Positions 1-7,848 of a DNA stretch of 64,000 nt are shown here, in pieces. Source of the DNA: Mycobacterium paragordonae (GTDB taxonomy: Bacteria > Actinomycetota > Actinomycetes > Mycobacteriales > Mycobacteriaceae). The notes below the pieces were generated by a model that made no database searches, was not told the DNA's origin, and worked only from the letters and a program-made list of their open reading frames with translations. The translations under genes were made by a program, and so were the position numbers. Numbering within the stretch: position 1 is the stretch's first letter; each line of letters begins with the position of its first letter. The stretch lies in assembly GCF_003614435.1 (NCBI RefSeq), contig NZ_CP025546.1:2976001-3040000 (forward strand), written 5' to 3'.

Positions 1-1211
1 CCGCCGGTGCCGCCGTTGCCGCCGAGGCCGCCGTGAGCCTGAACGAACGCACCCGCGCCGGCGGTGGTGCTGTTGCCGCCGTTGCCGCCTAGTCCGCCTT
101 GACCGCCTGCGCCACCGGCGCTGTTGCCGCCCTGGCCGCCATTGCCGCCGTCGCCGGCCGTGAAGTTGCTTGTGGTGCCCGTGCCGCCGCCATTGCCGCC
201 GGTGCCGCCGGTGCCGCCGGTGCCCGCAGCACCGGCACTAGCGCCGGGGCCACCCGCGCTGCCGCCGAGGCCGGCGGCCCCGCCATTGCCGCCGTTGCCG
301 CCGTGGCCGGCGCCGAGCGCGCCGGCGGCGGTCGCGCCCACGCCGCCCTGCCCGCCCTGCCCGCCCTGGCCGCCCGCGCCGCCATCAGCGCTGGCCCCGG
401 CATGGCCGAAGAAGACCGAGCCCTGGCCCCCGGCCCCGCCAGTGCCGCCGGTACCCCCTTGGCCACCGTTGGTGCCGTTGCCGCCCCCGCCGCCGTTGGT
501 GCCGGCGATACCGAGGCCACCGGTCCCGCCGAATCCGCCGGCACCGCCGATCCCGCCGGCACCGCCGTCGCCGTGCAGCAGCCCACCGGTGCCGCCCGCC
601 CCACCGTTACCGCCGGCACCGCCGATGCCGCCGTTAGTGCCGCCGGGTCCCGCTACGCCCTGGCTTCCCGTCGTGCCGATTCCGCCGGCCCCGCCCATGC
701 CGCCGTTGCCCCACAGTCCGGCGTCGCCGCCCCTACCGCCGGCCTGCCCGGCTCCTCCCGACCCGCCGTTGCCGCCGTTGCCCCACAGGATGCCGCCTGC
801 CCCGCCGGGTTGCCCTGTTCCTGGCGCCCCATTGGTGCCGTCGCCGATCAGCGGCCGCCCCAACAGCAGATTGGTCGGGGCGTTGATTATCGCGAGGATG
901 TCCTGCTCCACGATTTCCAACGGCGAGGCGCTGGCCGCATCGGCCACCGAATACGCGCTGCCCGCGCCGCCCAGGGCCAGCGCAAACTGGTTCTGAAAGG
1001 TCGCCGCCTGCGCACTCAACGCTTGATAGGCCCGGGCGTGGCTGGAAAACAGCGATGCGATCGCTTCCGACACCTCGTCACCAGCGGCGGCGAGCAGCTG
1101 GGTGGTTTGACCGGCGGCGGCCGCGTTGGCGGCGTCCAGCGATGATCTGATGCTCGCGACGTCTACCGCCGCGGCAGTCAGCAGGTCCGGTGTGGCGATC
1201 ACATAAGGCAT
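1..1211 (-). CDS. PE_PGRS family protein, 3' end outside window
   Basis: Reading from the ATG at 1211 toward 1, the first ~95 residues form a PE domain (starts [10 protein letters not shown], helical, Ala-rich), followed by the linker motif GRPLIGDG at residues 118-125. After that comes a long Gly-Gly-Ala/Gly-Gly-Asn PGRS region that is still open at the window edge (about 403 codons visible). A purine-rich GGGGGC lies just upstream of the ATG. PE_PGRS proteins of pathogenic mycobacteria are typically exported by ESX-5 to the cell surface; no enzymatic domain is visible in the part seen. No PPE partner is adjacent. The element to its right separates this gene from the tRNA that probably once neighboured it. 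Confidence 0.93.
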   Translation of the reverse strand, partial: MPYVIATPDLLTAAAVDVASIRSSLDAANAAAAGQTTQLLAAAGDEVSEAIASLFSSHARAYQALSAQAATFQNQFALALGGAGSAYSVADAASASPLEIVEQDILAIINAPTNLLLGRPLIGDGTNGAPGTGQPGGAGGILWGNGGNGGSGGAGQAGGRGGDAGLWGNGGMGGAGGIGTTGSQGVAGPGGTNGGIGGAGGNGGAGGTGGLLHGDGGAGGIGGAGGFGGTGGLGIAGTNGGGGGNGTNGGQGGTGGTGGAGGQGSVFFGHAGASADGGAGGQGGQGGQGGVGATAAGALGAGHGGNGGNGGAAGLGGSAGGPGASAGAAGTGGTGGTGGNGGGTGTTSNFTAGDGGNGGQGGNSAGGAGGQGGLGGNGGNSTTAGAGAFVQAHGGLGGNGGTG

Positions 1212-1383
1212 GGCTGCCCCCTCGATGCGACGGTGCCGAGTGCATATAGAACGCATAGCAAAGACTCGGCGAACGCAAATCATAGAACGGTGCGGCGATC
1301 ACCGGAAGGCGTTGCGTGACTCGAGCGGAGATCTGACCGGCTGATGTCTTGACGCGGAATGCTGCGGATGCGCCGCGAATGTG

Positions 1384-1406
1384 GTGCCCTCGGTGAGATT
1401 CGAACT
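1384..1406. repeat. attL core: displaced tRNA 3'-end remnant
   Basis: These 23 bp are identical to 11818-11840 and correspond to the 3' half of the T arm plus the acceptor 3' strand of the minus-strand tRNA. No tRNA body is present beside it, so this is the displaced attachment copy. The sequence from 1212 to 1512 otherwise holds the PE_PGRS upstream region and the integrase arm-type repeats; I see no gene in it. Confidence 0.88.
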
Positions 1407-1490
1407 GTATTTCAGGCCCATTTCAAGGGGGCGGAAACCGCTCGACCTGCATATTCTCGTTAGTCAGGGTTAGCGAAAGTTACTGTAACT

Positions 1491-1519
1491 GTGGGCAAAA
1501 TGTGGGCAGAAAGTGGGCA
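1491..1519 (+). repeat. Integrase arm-type binding repeats, left end
   Basis: Three close copies of GTGGGCA occur here. The first 18 bp (1491-1508, GTGGGCAAAATGTGGGCA) recur exactly at 11729-11746 near the other end. Short direct repeats some 70-100 bp from each core, on both sides of an element, are what tyrosine integrases of the L5/lambda type use as arm sites. The binding itself is inferred. Confidence 0.7.
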
Positions 1520-2457
1520 CGGAGGACAGGACCGGTAGGAAGCGTCGTCACGCCGATGGTTACTACCGCCAGCTAACTGGGCTCCGCTTTGCGAAAGAGT
1601 TGCGGCAAACCGACACCGAGCCTCTCTGGATTGCGACGAAATGTGCTCATACGTGGTGGCTGGCCGAGCAACAAGTAGCGTTAGGAGACGTGATCGAACC
1701 GATCGAACCCGAACAGACTCAGCGGGGTAACGCGCACTCCGGAACCGCAATGCTCACCGTGGAGGCCAAGTTGAGCGCGTCAGTGTCAATCCGGAATTAC
1801 CTGTCCGGCCAACATCTATGGAACGCGCGGCGTGAAGCGTGGTTGTGCCGGAAGCGCGAAGATCTATTACTGGCGGAGCCTAACGCCGACTTGAGGCTCC
1901 GATCGCACGCGATGGCCAGCGTGTTATCGGCGGTCGCGTTCTTAGAGGCGGTCGCAAACGAGGTCTGGCAGGACGCAGCGGACCGCCAGCCAGGGCACAT
2001 CGAGGGCATTCCGGACACAGCCGTCTCGACGATGCGCGAATTGTGGAACGGCAAGGACAGGGCCGAGCGGATGCTGTCTGTTCTGAGCAAGTTTCAGGTC
2101 GCACTTGTGTGTGCCGGACAAGCTCCGATGGACAGAGGCTCCGAGCCCTACCAGAGCGCTAATGTGCTGATTGGATTGCGAAATGCATTGGTGCACTTCA
2201 CGCCTCGATGGTGGCATGACGACGGGCGGGATGAGGCAGCGTTCGTAGCAAAGCTGCGCGACAAGCTTGTCGGACGCGAGAACCGGCAACCGATCGCCGA
2301 ACCCTGGTATCCAAATAAGGTCCTGGCAGCTGGCTGCGCTGATTGGGCGTGTGACTCGGTCATCGCATTCGCGCGTGAGTGGCATGCGCGTATCGGCCTG
2401 ACGTCCGATTTCGATCAGCGCTACTTGATGCCGTCAGAGCCCTTCGAGGTCGCTTAA
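1513..2457 (+). CDS. Unknown protein with HEPN-like RNxxxH motif (element cargo)
   Basis: I do not recognise the family with certainty. The 314-residue protein is soluble and largely helical with no membrane segment. Its most telling feature is RNALVH at residues 223-228, preceded by a helix, which fits the R-x4-6-H (often RNxxxH) signature of HEPN ribonuclease folds. The start is uncertain: an ATG at 1750 would give a 235-residue protein beginning MLTVEAKL, and the stretch before it looks less conserved in character. The gene is transcribed toward the structural genes from the left att side, which is where phage islands often carry accessory cargo. An antiphage or toxin role is only a hypothesis from motif and position. 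Confidence 0.6.
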   Translation: MGTEDRTGRKRRHADGYYRQLTGLRFAKELRQTDTEPLWIATKCAHTWWLAEQQVALGDVIEPIEPEQTQRGNAHSGTAMLTVEAKLSASVSIRNYLSGQHLWNARREAWLCRKREDLLLAEPNADLRLRSHAMASVLSAVAFLEAVANEVWQDAADRQPGHIEGIPDTAVSTMRELWNGKDRAERMLSVLSKFQVALVCAGQAPMDRGSEPYQSANVLIGLRNALVHFTPRWWHDDGRDEAAFVAKLRDKLVGRENRQPIAEPWYPNKVLAAGCADWACDSVIAFAREWHARIGLTSDFDQRYLMPSEPFEVA

Positions 2458-2510
2458 CAACGGCCGCGCGCCTCCCTGAAGCGGGACCGCGCCGCCGTTA
2501 TCGTGCCGGT

Positions 2511-3107
2511 GTGGTCGATTGGTCGGCGGTGGTCACGGGCGGCAGCGTCGCGGCGCTGGTGACGTTCGGGCTCAACATGTGGCTGACGCGGCCACGGGCC
2601 GATTTGCGGATGGCGTCGATTGGTCACACGATCGACCTCGCCGAGCGGATGTACCGCGCTCAGACGGACGGCGACACCGCGAGATTCAGACCGCATTGGG
2701 ATCAGCGCGGCGTCGTGCGCCTGACGAACTACGGCGACGGCACCGCATTCGACATCCGATTGTCGGGCAGCGATTGCCGACCGCGAGTGTGGTTGGCGGA
2801 TATGGGCAACCAACAGATGCACACGCCGATCGACGACGACGGCACGATGCGTCCGCCCGAAGCCATTCCGCCAGCGCTCGGGTGGCCGATGTGGAGCGAC
2901 AAGCTGAGCGCGTTGGGGCCGGGAGAATCGGTCGACGTGATTGTGATGAGCAGTCCTGACACGTCGCGGCCGAAGCCGGTGCTCGAAGTGTCGTGGTCGT
3001 GGCTACCCCGCAGGGGCCTCGGTCGCCGCAAGTTCCGATACGACCTCGCGACAGCGCGTTCGGTTGAGTGCGGCTGGCCGGGCAAGACGGACACCGCTGG
3101 TGACTGA
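2511..3107 (+). CDS. Membrane-anchored unknown protein (element cargo)
   Basis: The protein has 198 residues if it starts at the GTG at 2511. The N-terminus carries one hydrophobic segment (roughly residues 5-23, VVTGGSVAALVTFGL...), followed by an Arg-rich boundary. The rest looks like a beta-rich soluble domain containing LTNYGDGTAFDIRL. It follows the RNxxxH protein by 53 bp on the same strand, so the two may be co-expressed. The ribosome binding site is weak and an upstream start is possible. The family is not recognised; the gene may be a membrane partner of the upstream protein, but nothing in the sequence proves this. Confidence 0.6.
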   Translation: MVDWSAVVTGGSVAALVTFGLNMWLTRPRADLRMASIGHTIDLAERMYRAQTDGDTARFRPHWDQRGVVRLTNYGDGTAFDIRLSGSDCRPRVWLADMGNQQMHTPIDDDGTMRPPEAIPPALGWPMWSDKLSALGPGESVDVIVMSSPDTSRPKPVLEVSWSWLPRRGLGRRKFRYDLATARSVECGWPGKTDTAGD

Positions 3108-3913
3108 ATACGGCCCGGCCGCCAGCGTGAAAGGTTCTGCCAAGAAACCCGCCAGCGGGACCGGGCCGCGTCCGGCGGTTCCGAGCTGCGGCGAAGCCCG
3201 GCCGCCGTTCCGAGCGTGTTTGCCCGTCAGCAACAACGCGCCGCTACCCGGTGGCACCGATTCGGCCGCCTCGGTGCGCGCGGCAGGAGTCAGCATAGCT
3301 GATCGGGGAGTTTGCTGGCGCGACCCCGCCAACTACAGCTACCAGCGGCGACCGGCTATCGTTGAGCGTTGCCGGTGCGGATCGGCGCTGGTCACAAGGT
3401 TGGCGCGGGCGAAAGTCACTCTGTTGCAAGCGGATTCGCAGACGTGAAAGTCGTTGGTGCATAATGAGTTTGGCGATAAGCGTGAGCGCGAAAGATGCTG
3501 CGCGACAACTGGTTTCGGTCTTTGGCGATGTTGGGAATCGAGCCTACCGGCAGCGCGGCGCAAGCGCCGGAGTTGCCAGCAAACGTCAGGGGTGACCACC
3601 CGGGGGTAATGGCAAGTTTGCTGGCGTTCCGATAAGCCGTTGACCAGCGACAATGCTGATTTCAGCTAACTTCAAGCAGGGTAACTGCGGCCAGATAGCA
3701 AACTATGTCGAGTACGGCTAACGACCGCGTAATGTGCTGTGCTGCAACGGCATTCGCGGTGCTGTGCTGTCCGTAATTCCCTGCCCGGCAACGTGATTCG
3801 GCATTGGGTCGGCGACCACGGCTGTGTGGCATTGTCGGTGTTGCACAACGTGTTTCGTGTGACCGGTGTCCGGCGGGCGATCTATGACGCCCAGCTCTCG
3901 TAAGCCGGTAGGG
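3108..3913. other. Gene-poor stretch of the element with GTTTGCTGGC repeats
   Basis: I see no convincing gene in these ~800 bp; the frames present have atypical composition and no domain signature. The stretch has a perfect 10-bp inverted repeat, GCCAGCAAAC at 3575-3584 and GTTTGCTGGC at 3616-3625, and another GTTTGCTGGC at 3310-3319. ATAGCAAAC at 3695-3703 matches the core of the putative operators at 9929-9962. A short frame ending at 3903 could be a gene remnant. The region sits between the convergent cargo and structural gene sets. Confidence 0.5.
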
Positions 3914-4393
3914 TTACCCGCCGGACGCCGGGGTCAATTTCCACCAGTTCGGCGGTGCTGGTGGGCATGAGCTGGTGGCGTACATCGGAATGTGGACCAC
4001 GCCGAGCGCCGTAGTGGTGATGCTGTTCAGGATCAGTTTGTCCTGGTTGGTCAGCCACACACCACCACCGAGGGCGTCAGCGGCCACGTGCTTGGTGTGA
4101 CTCATCGGCCCCATCGTCGCGGCGTAGCTGTCGAAGCTCGCATCGACCGGTGTCGACGTCAGCACGCGGGCCACCATCCGGCGGCATACGGTGCGGGCGG
4201 CCTCGGGTACTGGGTTGACCGCCTGCGGGTTATTCGGTGGGTCGGGGTAGGCGCGCTGAAGGTATCCCTCGATCAGCGCCGAAGCGTCCGCGATATAGCC
4301 GGGAATCTTGGCCAGCTCGGACGATGGCAGCGTCACGCCCTGCAGCGTCGGGTGTTGCAGCACGAAGGCCGCGTCAACCATGCGCAGTGTCAT
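3914..4393 (-). CDS. Phage head-tail connector-like protein
   Basis: This 159-residue protein starts at ATG 4393, with AAAGG about 6 bp upstream. It is helical in its first half (ELAKIPGYIADASALIEGYL...), with an alanine/arginine helix (EAARTVCRRMVARVL) in the middle. That is the pattern of the small Gp6/Gp15-like connector proteins encoded just after the major capsid gene in HK97-type phages. It is the last gene of the leftward structural set and lies directly downstream of the capsid gene, separated by a strong hairpin. The family call rests on position and general pattern; no diagnostic catalytic motif exists for this family. Confidence 0.65.
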   Translation of the reverse strand: MTLRMVDAAFVLQHPTLQGVTLPSSELAKIPGYIADASALIEGYLQRAYPDPPNNPQAVNPVPEAARTVCRRMVARVLTSTPVDASFDSYAATMGPMSHTKHVAADALGGGVWLTNQDKLILNSITTTALGVVHIPMYATSSCPPAPPNWWKLTPASGG

Positions 4394-4419
4394 AGCTGCC
4401 TTTCAGGCCGTGCCGTGGC

Positions 4420-4452
4420 GGCCCGCTGACCCTCGATACCGGTCAGCGGGCC
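4420..4452 (-). terminator. 12-bp stem hairpin between capsid and connector genes
   Basis: GGCCCGCTGACC (4420-4431) pairs perfectly with GGTCAGCGGGCC (4441-4452) across a 9-nt loop. No U-run follows on either strand. It could be a U-less terminator, an attenuator that sets the capsid:connector ratio, or an mRNA-stabilising structure. The geometry matches the hairpin at 9536-9568. Confidence 0.5.
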
Positions 4453-4463
4453 GACCGGCGTGG

Positions 4464-5309
4464 TTAGGACGGGTCGTCCAGGGCGATGCGCACGATGCTG
4501 GCCGGATGCGGGAAGCCCCACGACACGCGAAGGGTGCTACGCACGCCGATGCGGTCGGAGGTGAAGAACGCAGACCGGTCAATGTCGAGCGTCACGTCAT
4601 CGCTGCGCAGCACGCAGAAGGCGAAAGCCTTCGGGATCGCCCACATCACGTCATCACCGACAGCAGGGCTGACGACCAGCGGGACGCCTTGAATCAGGCG
4701 GCGCGTCGGTTGAGTCGGGTCGGGCTGAAGCAACGGCGTGTTGAGCTGTGTGCCCGTCTTGAGCTGCGAGAGCGCCAGGGCGACCGTGGGCGAGGCGACG
4801 AACGACGTCGTCTGTGCGCCAACATTTTCTGCCTCCGCTATGGCTTCGGCGAACACGTCCAGATCAACCACCGGGCCGGTCGCGTCCACCATCGTCACGC
4901 CAGCCAGCGCGCGCAGTCCGCTCGGTCCGTTTGTCGTGGTGTCGCCGAAGAATGCGGCGTCGATCTTCTTGGCGATGTCGCGGGCCAGGCCGTCGCCGAC
5001 TGTCTGGGTTGCTTCCGGTGAGCTGTCCTCGGCCAGCTCGCGACTGACCACGGTCAGACCGGCCACCTTCTTGGGCGTGACGATCAGCTCGTCAACGTCG
5101 GCGTCGGTGATCGGGATTTCGCCACCTTCGGGCACCCAGGCCGCAGACGGGTCAGCGGCCACTATCGGCAGGCGATAGTCCTTCGATTCGGTGTGGACAA
5201 CGGTGCTAACCAGGAACGCACGCGATGCCTGCGAGACCGGCCGGACGATCAGGTCTCCGACATCTTCGGGCCGGAGGATTCCACCGCTATTGCTTGTAAG
5301 CAGAGTCAT
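4464..5309 (-). CDS. HK97-type phage major capsid protein
   Basis: This 281-residue protein forms the icosahedral shell. The ATG at 5309 has GAAAGG 8 bp upstream and is preferred over an in-frame TTG at 5315. Features typical of the HK97 capsid fold are AAWVPEGGEIP near residue 60, a VTPKKVAGLTVVSRELAED stretch (the strand/spine-helix region) and a late FTSDRIGVRSTLRVSWGF segment near the C-terminus. It lacks the long N-terminal delta domain of HK97, which fits a separate scaffold gene upstream. No protease gene is adjacent. It belongs to the leftward gene set 7260 to 3914. Confidence 0.85.
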   Translation of the reverse strand: MTLLTSNSGGILRPEDVGDLIVRPVSQASRAFLVSTVVHTESKDYRLPIVAADPSAAWVPEGGEIPITDADVDELIVTPKKVAGLTVVSRELAEDSSPEATQTVGDGLARDIAKKIDAAFFGDTTTNGPSGLRALAGVTMVDATGPVVDLDVFAEAIAEAENVGAQTTSFVASPTVALALSQLKTGTQLNTPLLQPDPTQPTRRLIQGVPLVVSPAVGDDVMWAIPKAFAFCVLRSDDVTLDIDRSAFFTSDRIGVRSTLRVSWGFPHPASIVRIALDDPS

Positions 5310-5439
5310 AATCAATGCCTTTCAGGCAGAACAGGATTCGGTGAATGAGCGAATCTGCTCCGGTGACCGCAGGCCTAACCCGGTGTGCCCTCTGGGCTGA
5401 ATCTGCCGTGGCGTCCAGACGTTCGGCAGGAACTTCAGC

Positions 5440-6006
5440 TTACAGGCGGCCGCGTGCGGCGTCGCCGAGCAAGCTCGACCAACCCGCACTGGCCGTACCG
5501 TTCGGCCTACCCTGGCCGGGCGTGGGGGCTGGCGGCCGTTGTTTCGGTGCGACCCCGAACGTCTGCGCGGTCGTGCGAATGGCGTCGCGCACCTTCGCGG
5601 CGTCAATCAGACCGTGGTCGTCGGTTAGGTCAGCCAGTCCGGCCGTCGTTTCCAGCAGCTTCGCGAATTGCGGATCAAACCCGGCCGCGACGATGGCGGC
5701 GTCGACGATGGCCTGTTGCTGCAATCCCAGCGCTGCGTTGGCGGCCACCAGAGAATCTTCGGCGGCCCGCAGCTGGCGGCGATACGAGGCAGCTTGGCGC
5801 GCCGCTCTGCCGTTGTCTGGCCCGTCGTCGTGCTCGGTGTTGTCGTGCTGGTCATCCTGGGCGTCGTCGTCGCCTGTGTTGTCCTGCTCGTCGCTGTCGT
5901 CGGCGGCCAGCGGTTCGGTGGCCGGCGGTTGGGCTTCGGGTGAAGCGCTGGCGTCAGGCATCGCCGCGATGTCGGCGGGCGCTGCGGTGTCAGCGGGTGC
6001 GGTCAT
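5440..6006 (-). CDS. Scaffold-like capsid assembly protein
   Basis: The protein has 188 residues. The first ~75 are Ala/Pro-rich and then extremely acidic (runs of D, E, Q, N, H), followed by a helical, coiled-coil-like part (QAASYRRQLRAAEDSLVAANAALGLQQQ) and a Pro/Gly-rich tail. Acidic helical proteins encoded immediately before the major capsid gene are typical scaffolds that direct shell assembly. Its ATG overlaps the stop of the preceding gene (ATGA, 6006-6003), so translation is probably coupled. Another role for the acidic part cannot be excluded. Confidence 0.7.
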   Translation of the reverse strand: MTAPADTAAPADIAAMPDASASPEAQPPATEPLAADDSDEQDNTGDDDAQDDQHDNTEHDDGPDNGRAARQAASYRRQLRAAEDSLVAANAALGLQQQAIVDAAIVAAGFDPQFAKLLETTAGLADLTDDHGLIDAAKVRDAIRTTAQTFGVAPKQRPPAPTPGQGRPNGTASAGWSSLLGDAARGRL

Positions 6007-6311
6007 GGTGTTGATTCCTCTGCGGCTAGTTGGGTTTCGAGCTGCGGCCAGCGACGGCGGCGCACCGATGGCGTGATGCGGTCAACGTGGGTAGTCAGGT
6101 CGTCGGGAAGGTTCCAGCCCAGGTGGGCGAGCAACGTGCGCTCTGTCTCGGTCGCGGGCCGTGAGTAGCAGCGCGCGGCGTTGCGTTCGTCTTGGTTATC
6201 GTGCGCGAGCGTGGCGTCCTCGGCGCGTTGCAGTTCGTCGGGCAGGTGATCGAAGACGAGCCAGCCTCGATACGGGTCGGGTATCTGCACGCCAATTCCA
6301 TTGTCGCTCAT
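6003..6311 (-). CDS. Small unknown element protein
   Basis: This 102-residue protein starts MSDNGIGVQIP and is rich in charged residues, with WLVFDHLPDELQRAEDATLAH and a C-terminal basic/acidic helix (RRRRWPQLETQLAAEES). No membrane segment or recognised domain is seen. It lies 2 bp after the upstream gene and overlaps the scaffold gene by 4 bp, so it belongs to the same transcription unit. Similar small proteins sit upstream of capsid genes in phiRv-like elements, but I cannot assign a role. Confidence 0.65.
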   Translation of the reverse strand: MSDNGIGVQIPDPYRGWLVFDHLPDELQRAEDATLAHDNQDERNAARCYSRPATETERTLLAHLGWNLPDDLTTHVDRITPSVRRRRWPQLETQLAAEESTP

Positions 6312-6313
6312 GG

Positions 6314-6901
6314 CTAGGCCACGTCTCTGAAGTTGTGGCGCATGGCGTCGAATGATCCTGGCTGCTCGTCCCAGATCGCGCCAACGATGCGGCAGGCCGC
6401 CACGGCTGTCTTGGCCAGCGGCGTCGGGCACTCCCGCAACAGTCGGTGCATACGGGACAGATCGTCGGTGTAGGCGCTCTCAAACACCGGCTCGGCGTCG
6501 ACCTCTTCCATCAGGAATCCGGCAGTGGCTTCAGCTATCGCGATCAACGTCATAGCGTCGGCTGCGAATGTGCTGCCCGAGCGCATCTTCACCCGCGCCG
6601 ACATGTCCTCGGCCATCCCGCGCCGATCTTCGGCGAACGCGATCAGCGCCGTCACGAAGAACACCGCGACCTGTGCAAGCAGAGGTGTCGGCGCGGTCGA
6701 CGCCACCAGCGCGGCGACAGCGCCGTCAGGGTCTCCGTATGCGAACTTCTCGGCGGCGTCGATCACATCTCTTGCGGCGCGCCGTTCGTCCGCTTCCCAA
6801 CAGTCGAGCCCGCGAATGCTTGAGCCCCACCTGATCCAATTCACTGGCGCGCTGGCGTCGGGAAAGTCGCGCCAGTAGTTGATTCCAGGCGTGTCGATCA
6901 T
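6314..6901 (-). CDS. Unknown helical element protein
   Basis: This 195-residue protein starts MIDTPGINYWRDFP at ATG 6901, with AAGGGAGA about 8 bp upstream. It is mainly alpha-helical and alanine-rich, with an amphipathic helical central part (LLAQVAVFFVTALIAFAEDRRGMAEDM) that is borderline hydrophobic but interrupted by charges. No known domain is recognised. The start overlaps the stop of the preceding gene by ATGA, so the two are translationally coupled. Confidence 0.7.
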   Translation of the reverse strand: MIDTPGINYWRDFPDASAPVNWIRWGSSIRGLDCWEADERRAARDVIDAAEKFAYGDPDGAVAALVASTAPTPLLAQVAVFFVTALIAFAEDRRGMAEDMSARVKMRSGSTFAADAMTLIAIAEATAGFLMEEVDAEPVFESAYTDDLSRMHRLLRECPTPLAKTAVAACRIVGAIWDEQPGSFDAMRHNFRDVA

Positions 6902-7260
6902 CGGACGATCTCCCTTCGATATTGGTGCAAGACGGTCTTTGCGCGTTCGCCGAGGGTGCCGCGACGCACAGCGGGTCTGGCTGGATCGGTTGACGCAACC
7001 TCGGGCGGCCGTCGTGCCGGTACCGGTTCGGGAAGTGCCCACAGGGTGATCCGGCCGTCTGGTGTCGATTCCTGAGTGACGATCACGCCGACGACCTTCG
7101 CGGCGCGCTGCACGGTGCGTGCGGGGATCGGCGGTGTCAGTGCCGCTGCGGCGTCCTGAACGCGCCGCGACGGCCACGGACTGCCGTCAGGGGGTAGTGC
7201 GCGGCGCACGTGCTCTGCGGCTCGCTTAAGTGCGCTCTGAGGCGGTTGGGCAGCGATCAC
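6898..7260 (-). CDS. Small basic protein, possibly winged-helix
   Basis: This 120-residue protein starts at ATG 7260, just after the repeat-dense region. The first 75 residues (LKRAAEHVRRAL...SRRVQDAAAALTPPIPARTVQRAAKVVGVIV...GRITLWALP) look like a helix-turn-helix or winged-helix fold ending in a wing strand, which suggests DNA binding. The C-terminus is basic. It is the first gene of the leftward set that ends with the connector. Replication initiation at the adjacent repeats or control of the late genes are both possible; neither is shown. Confidence 0.6.
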   Translation of the reverse strand: MIAAQPPQSALKRAAEHVRRALPPDGSPWPSRRVQDAAAALTPPIPARTVQRAAKVVGVIVTQESTPDGRITLWALPEPVPARRPPEVASTDPARPAVRRGTLGERAKTVLHQYRREIVR

Positions 7261-7848
7261 GGTTGTTCCTCTCGGTTAGGCGGTTGGGCGGGCCAGGTTC
7301 GGCGTGGGTCCGAGTGCGTTGACGCACTCGCAACGCACTGACGCACTCGCGCTCGGCCAGCTCGTTGACGAGCTGCCAACGAGCTGCAACGCGCCGGGCG
7401 AGCTGGCGAAGTCGCCGGTCGCCGTGCGCGAGTCCGCAGACCGACACCACAGAGCGGGCCAGGTTCGGCGGCGTCACTGTCGAACGGCCGGTAATTGCGA
7501 CTGCTGCGGGACTGCTGCGGACTGCCGCGCGCATCGGTGATCCGAGTTTGCTATTCGGCCTTGCCTTCACCGACGTAACCGTGACGATTGTCGAGTGTGC
7601 TGGCCGCCGTGTCCGCAGTCGTGCCCACCGGCCCCTATATCTCTGATCGCAGGGCACAACAGGAGGATTTGAGCCTATTTCCGCAGATCGCGACTGTTGT
7701 GCCCAGTTATGCCCTGCTATGCCTTCGGGGCACGACTGGGCATAGCTGATCTGAGCTGCGGCTATTGCCCGGTTTGGGCCTGTTGTGCCCTTCGGACGAG
7801 ATATATGGCGGCCGGGGCACAACTGCGGGCACGACTGCTTGAAATTGG
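7261..7848. other. Repeat-dense noncoding region, candidate replication origin and late promoter region
   Basis: Seven copies of GGGCACRAC lie within 220 bp: forward at 7652, 7728, 7815 and 7827; reverse at 7618-7626, 7696-7704 and 7782-7790. Two 18-bp near-palindromes sharing the centre CGTTGACG lie at 7312-7329 and 7358-7375. A 13-bp match to the repressor-region operator lies at 7546-7558. A/T-rich TATAT steps occur near 7635 and 7800. The region separates the helicase gene from the leftward structural set. An origin with iterons next to a replicative helicase gene is the most economical reading. A 208-codon frame crossing it has no protein-like character. Confidence 0.6.
7546..7558 (-). 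promoter_or_regulatory. Operator-like site matching the repressor region
   Basis: The reverse complement CCGAATAGCAAAC is identical to 9949-9961 between the divergent excisionase and repressor genes. An exact 13-bp match in a noncoding region upstream of the structural gene set suggests the same DNA-binding protein acts at both places. Confidence 0.5.

Noticed and set aside
3739..3903. Short plus-strand frame ending RRAIYDAQLS
   Set aside because: It has protein-like codons over ~40 residues but no good start or known domain. It may be a remnant and is left unannotated.
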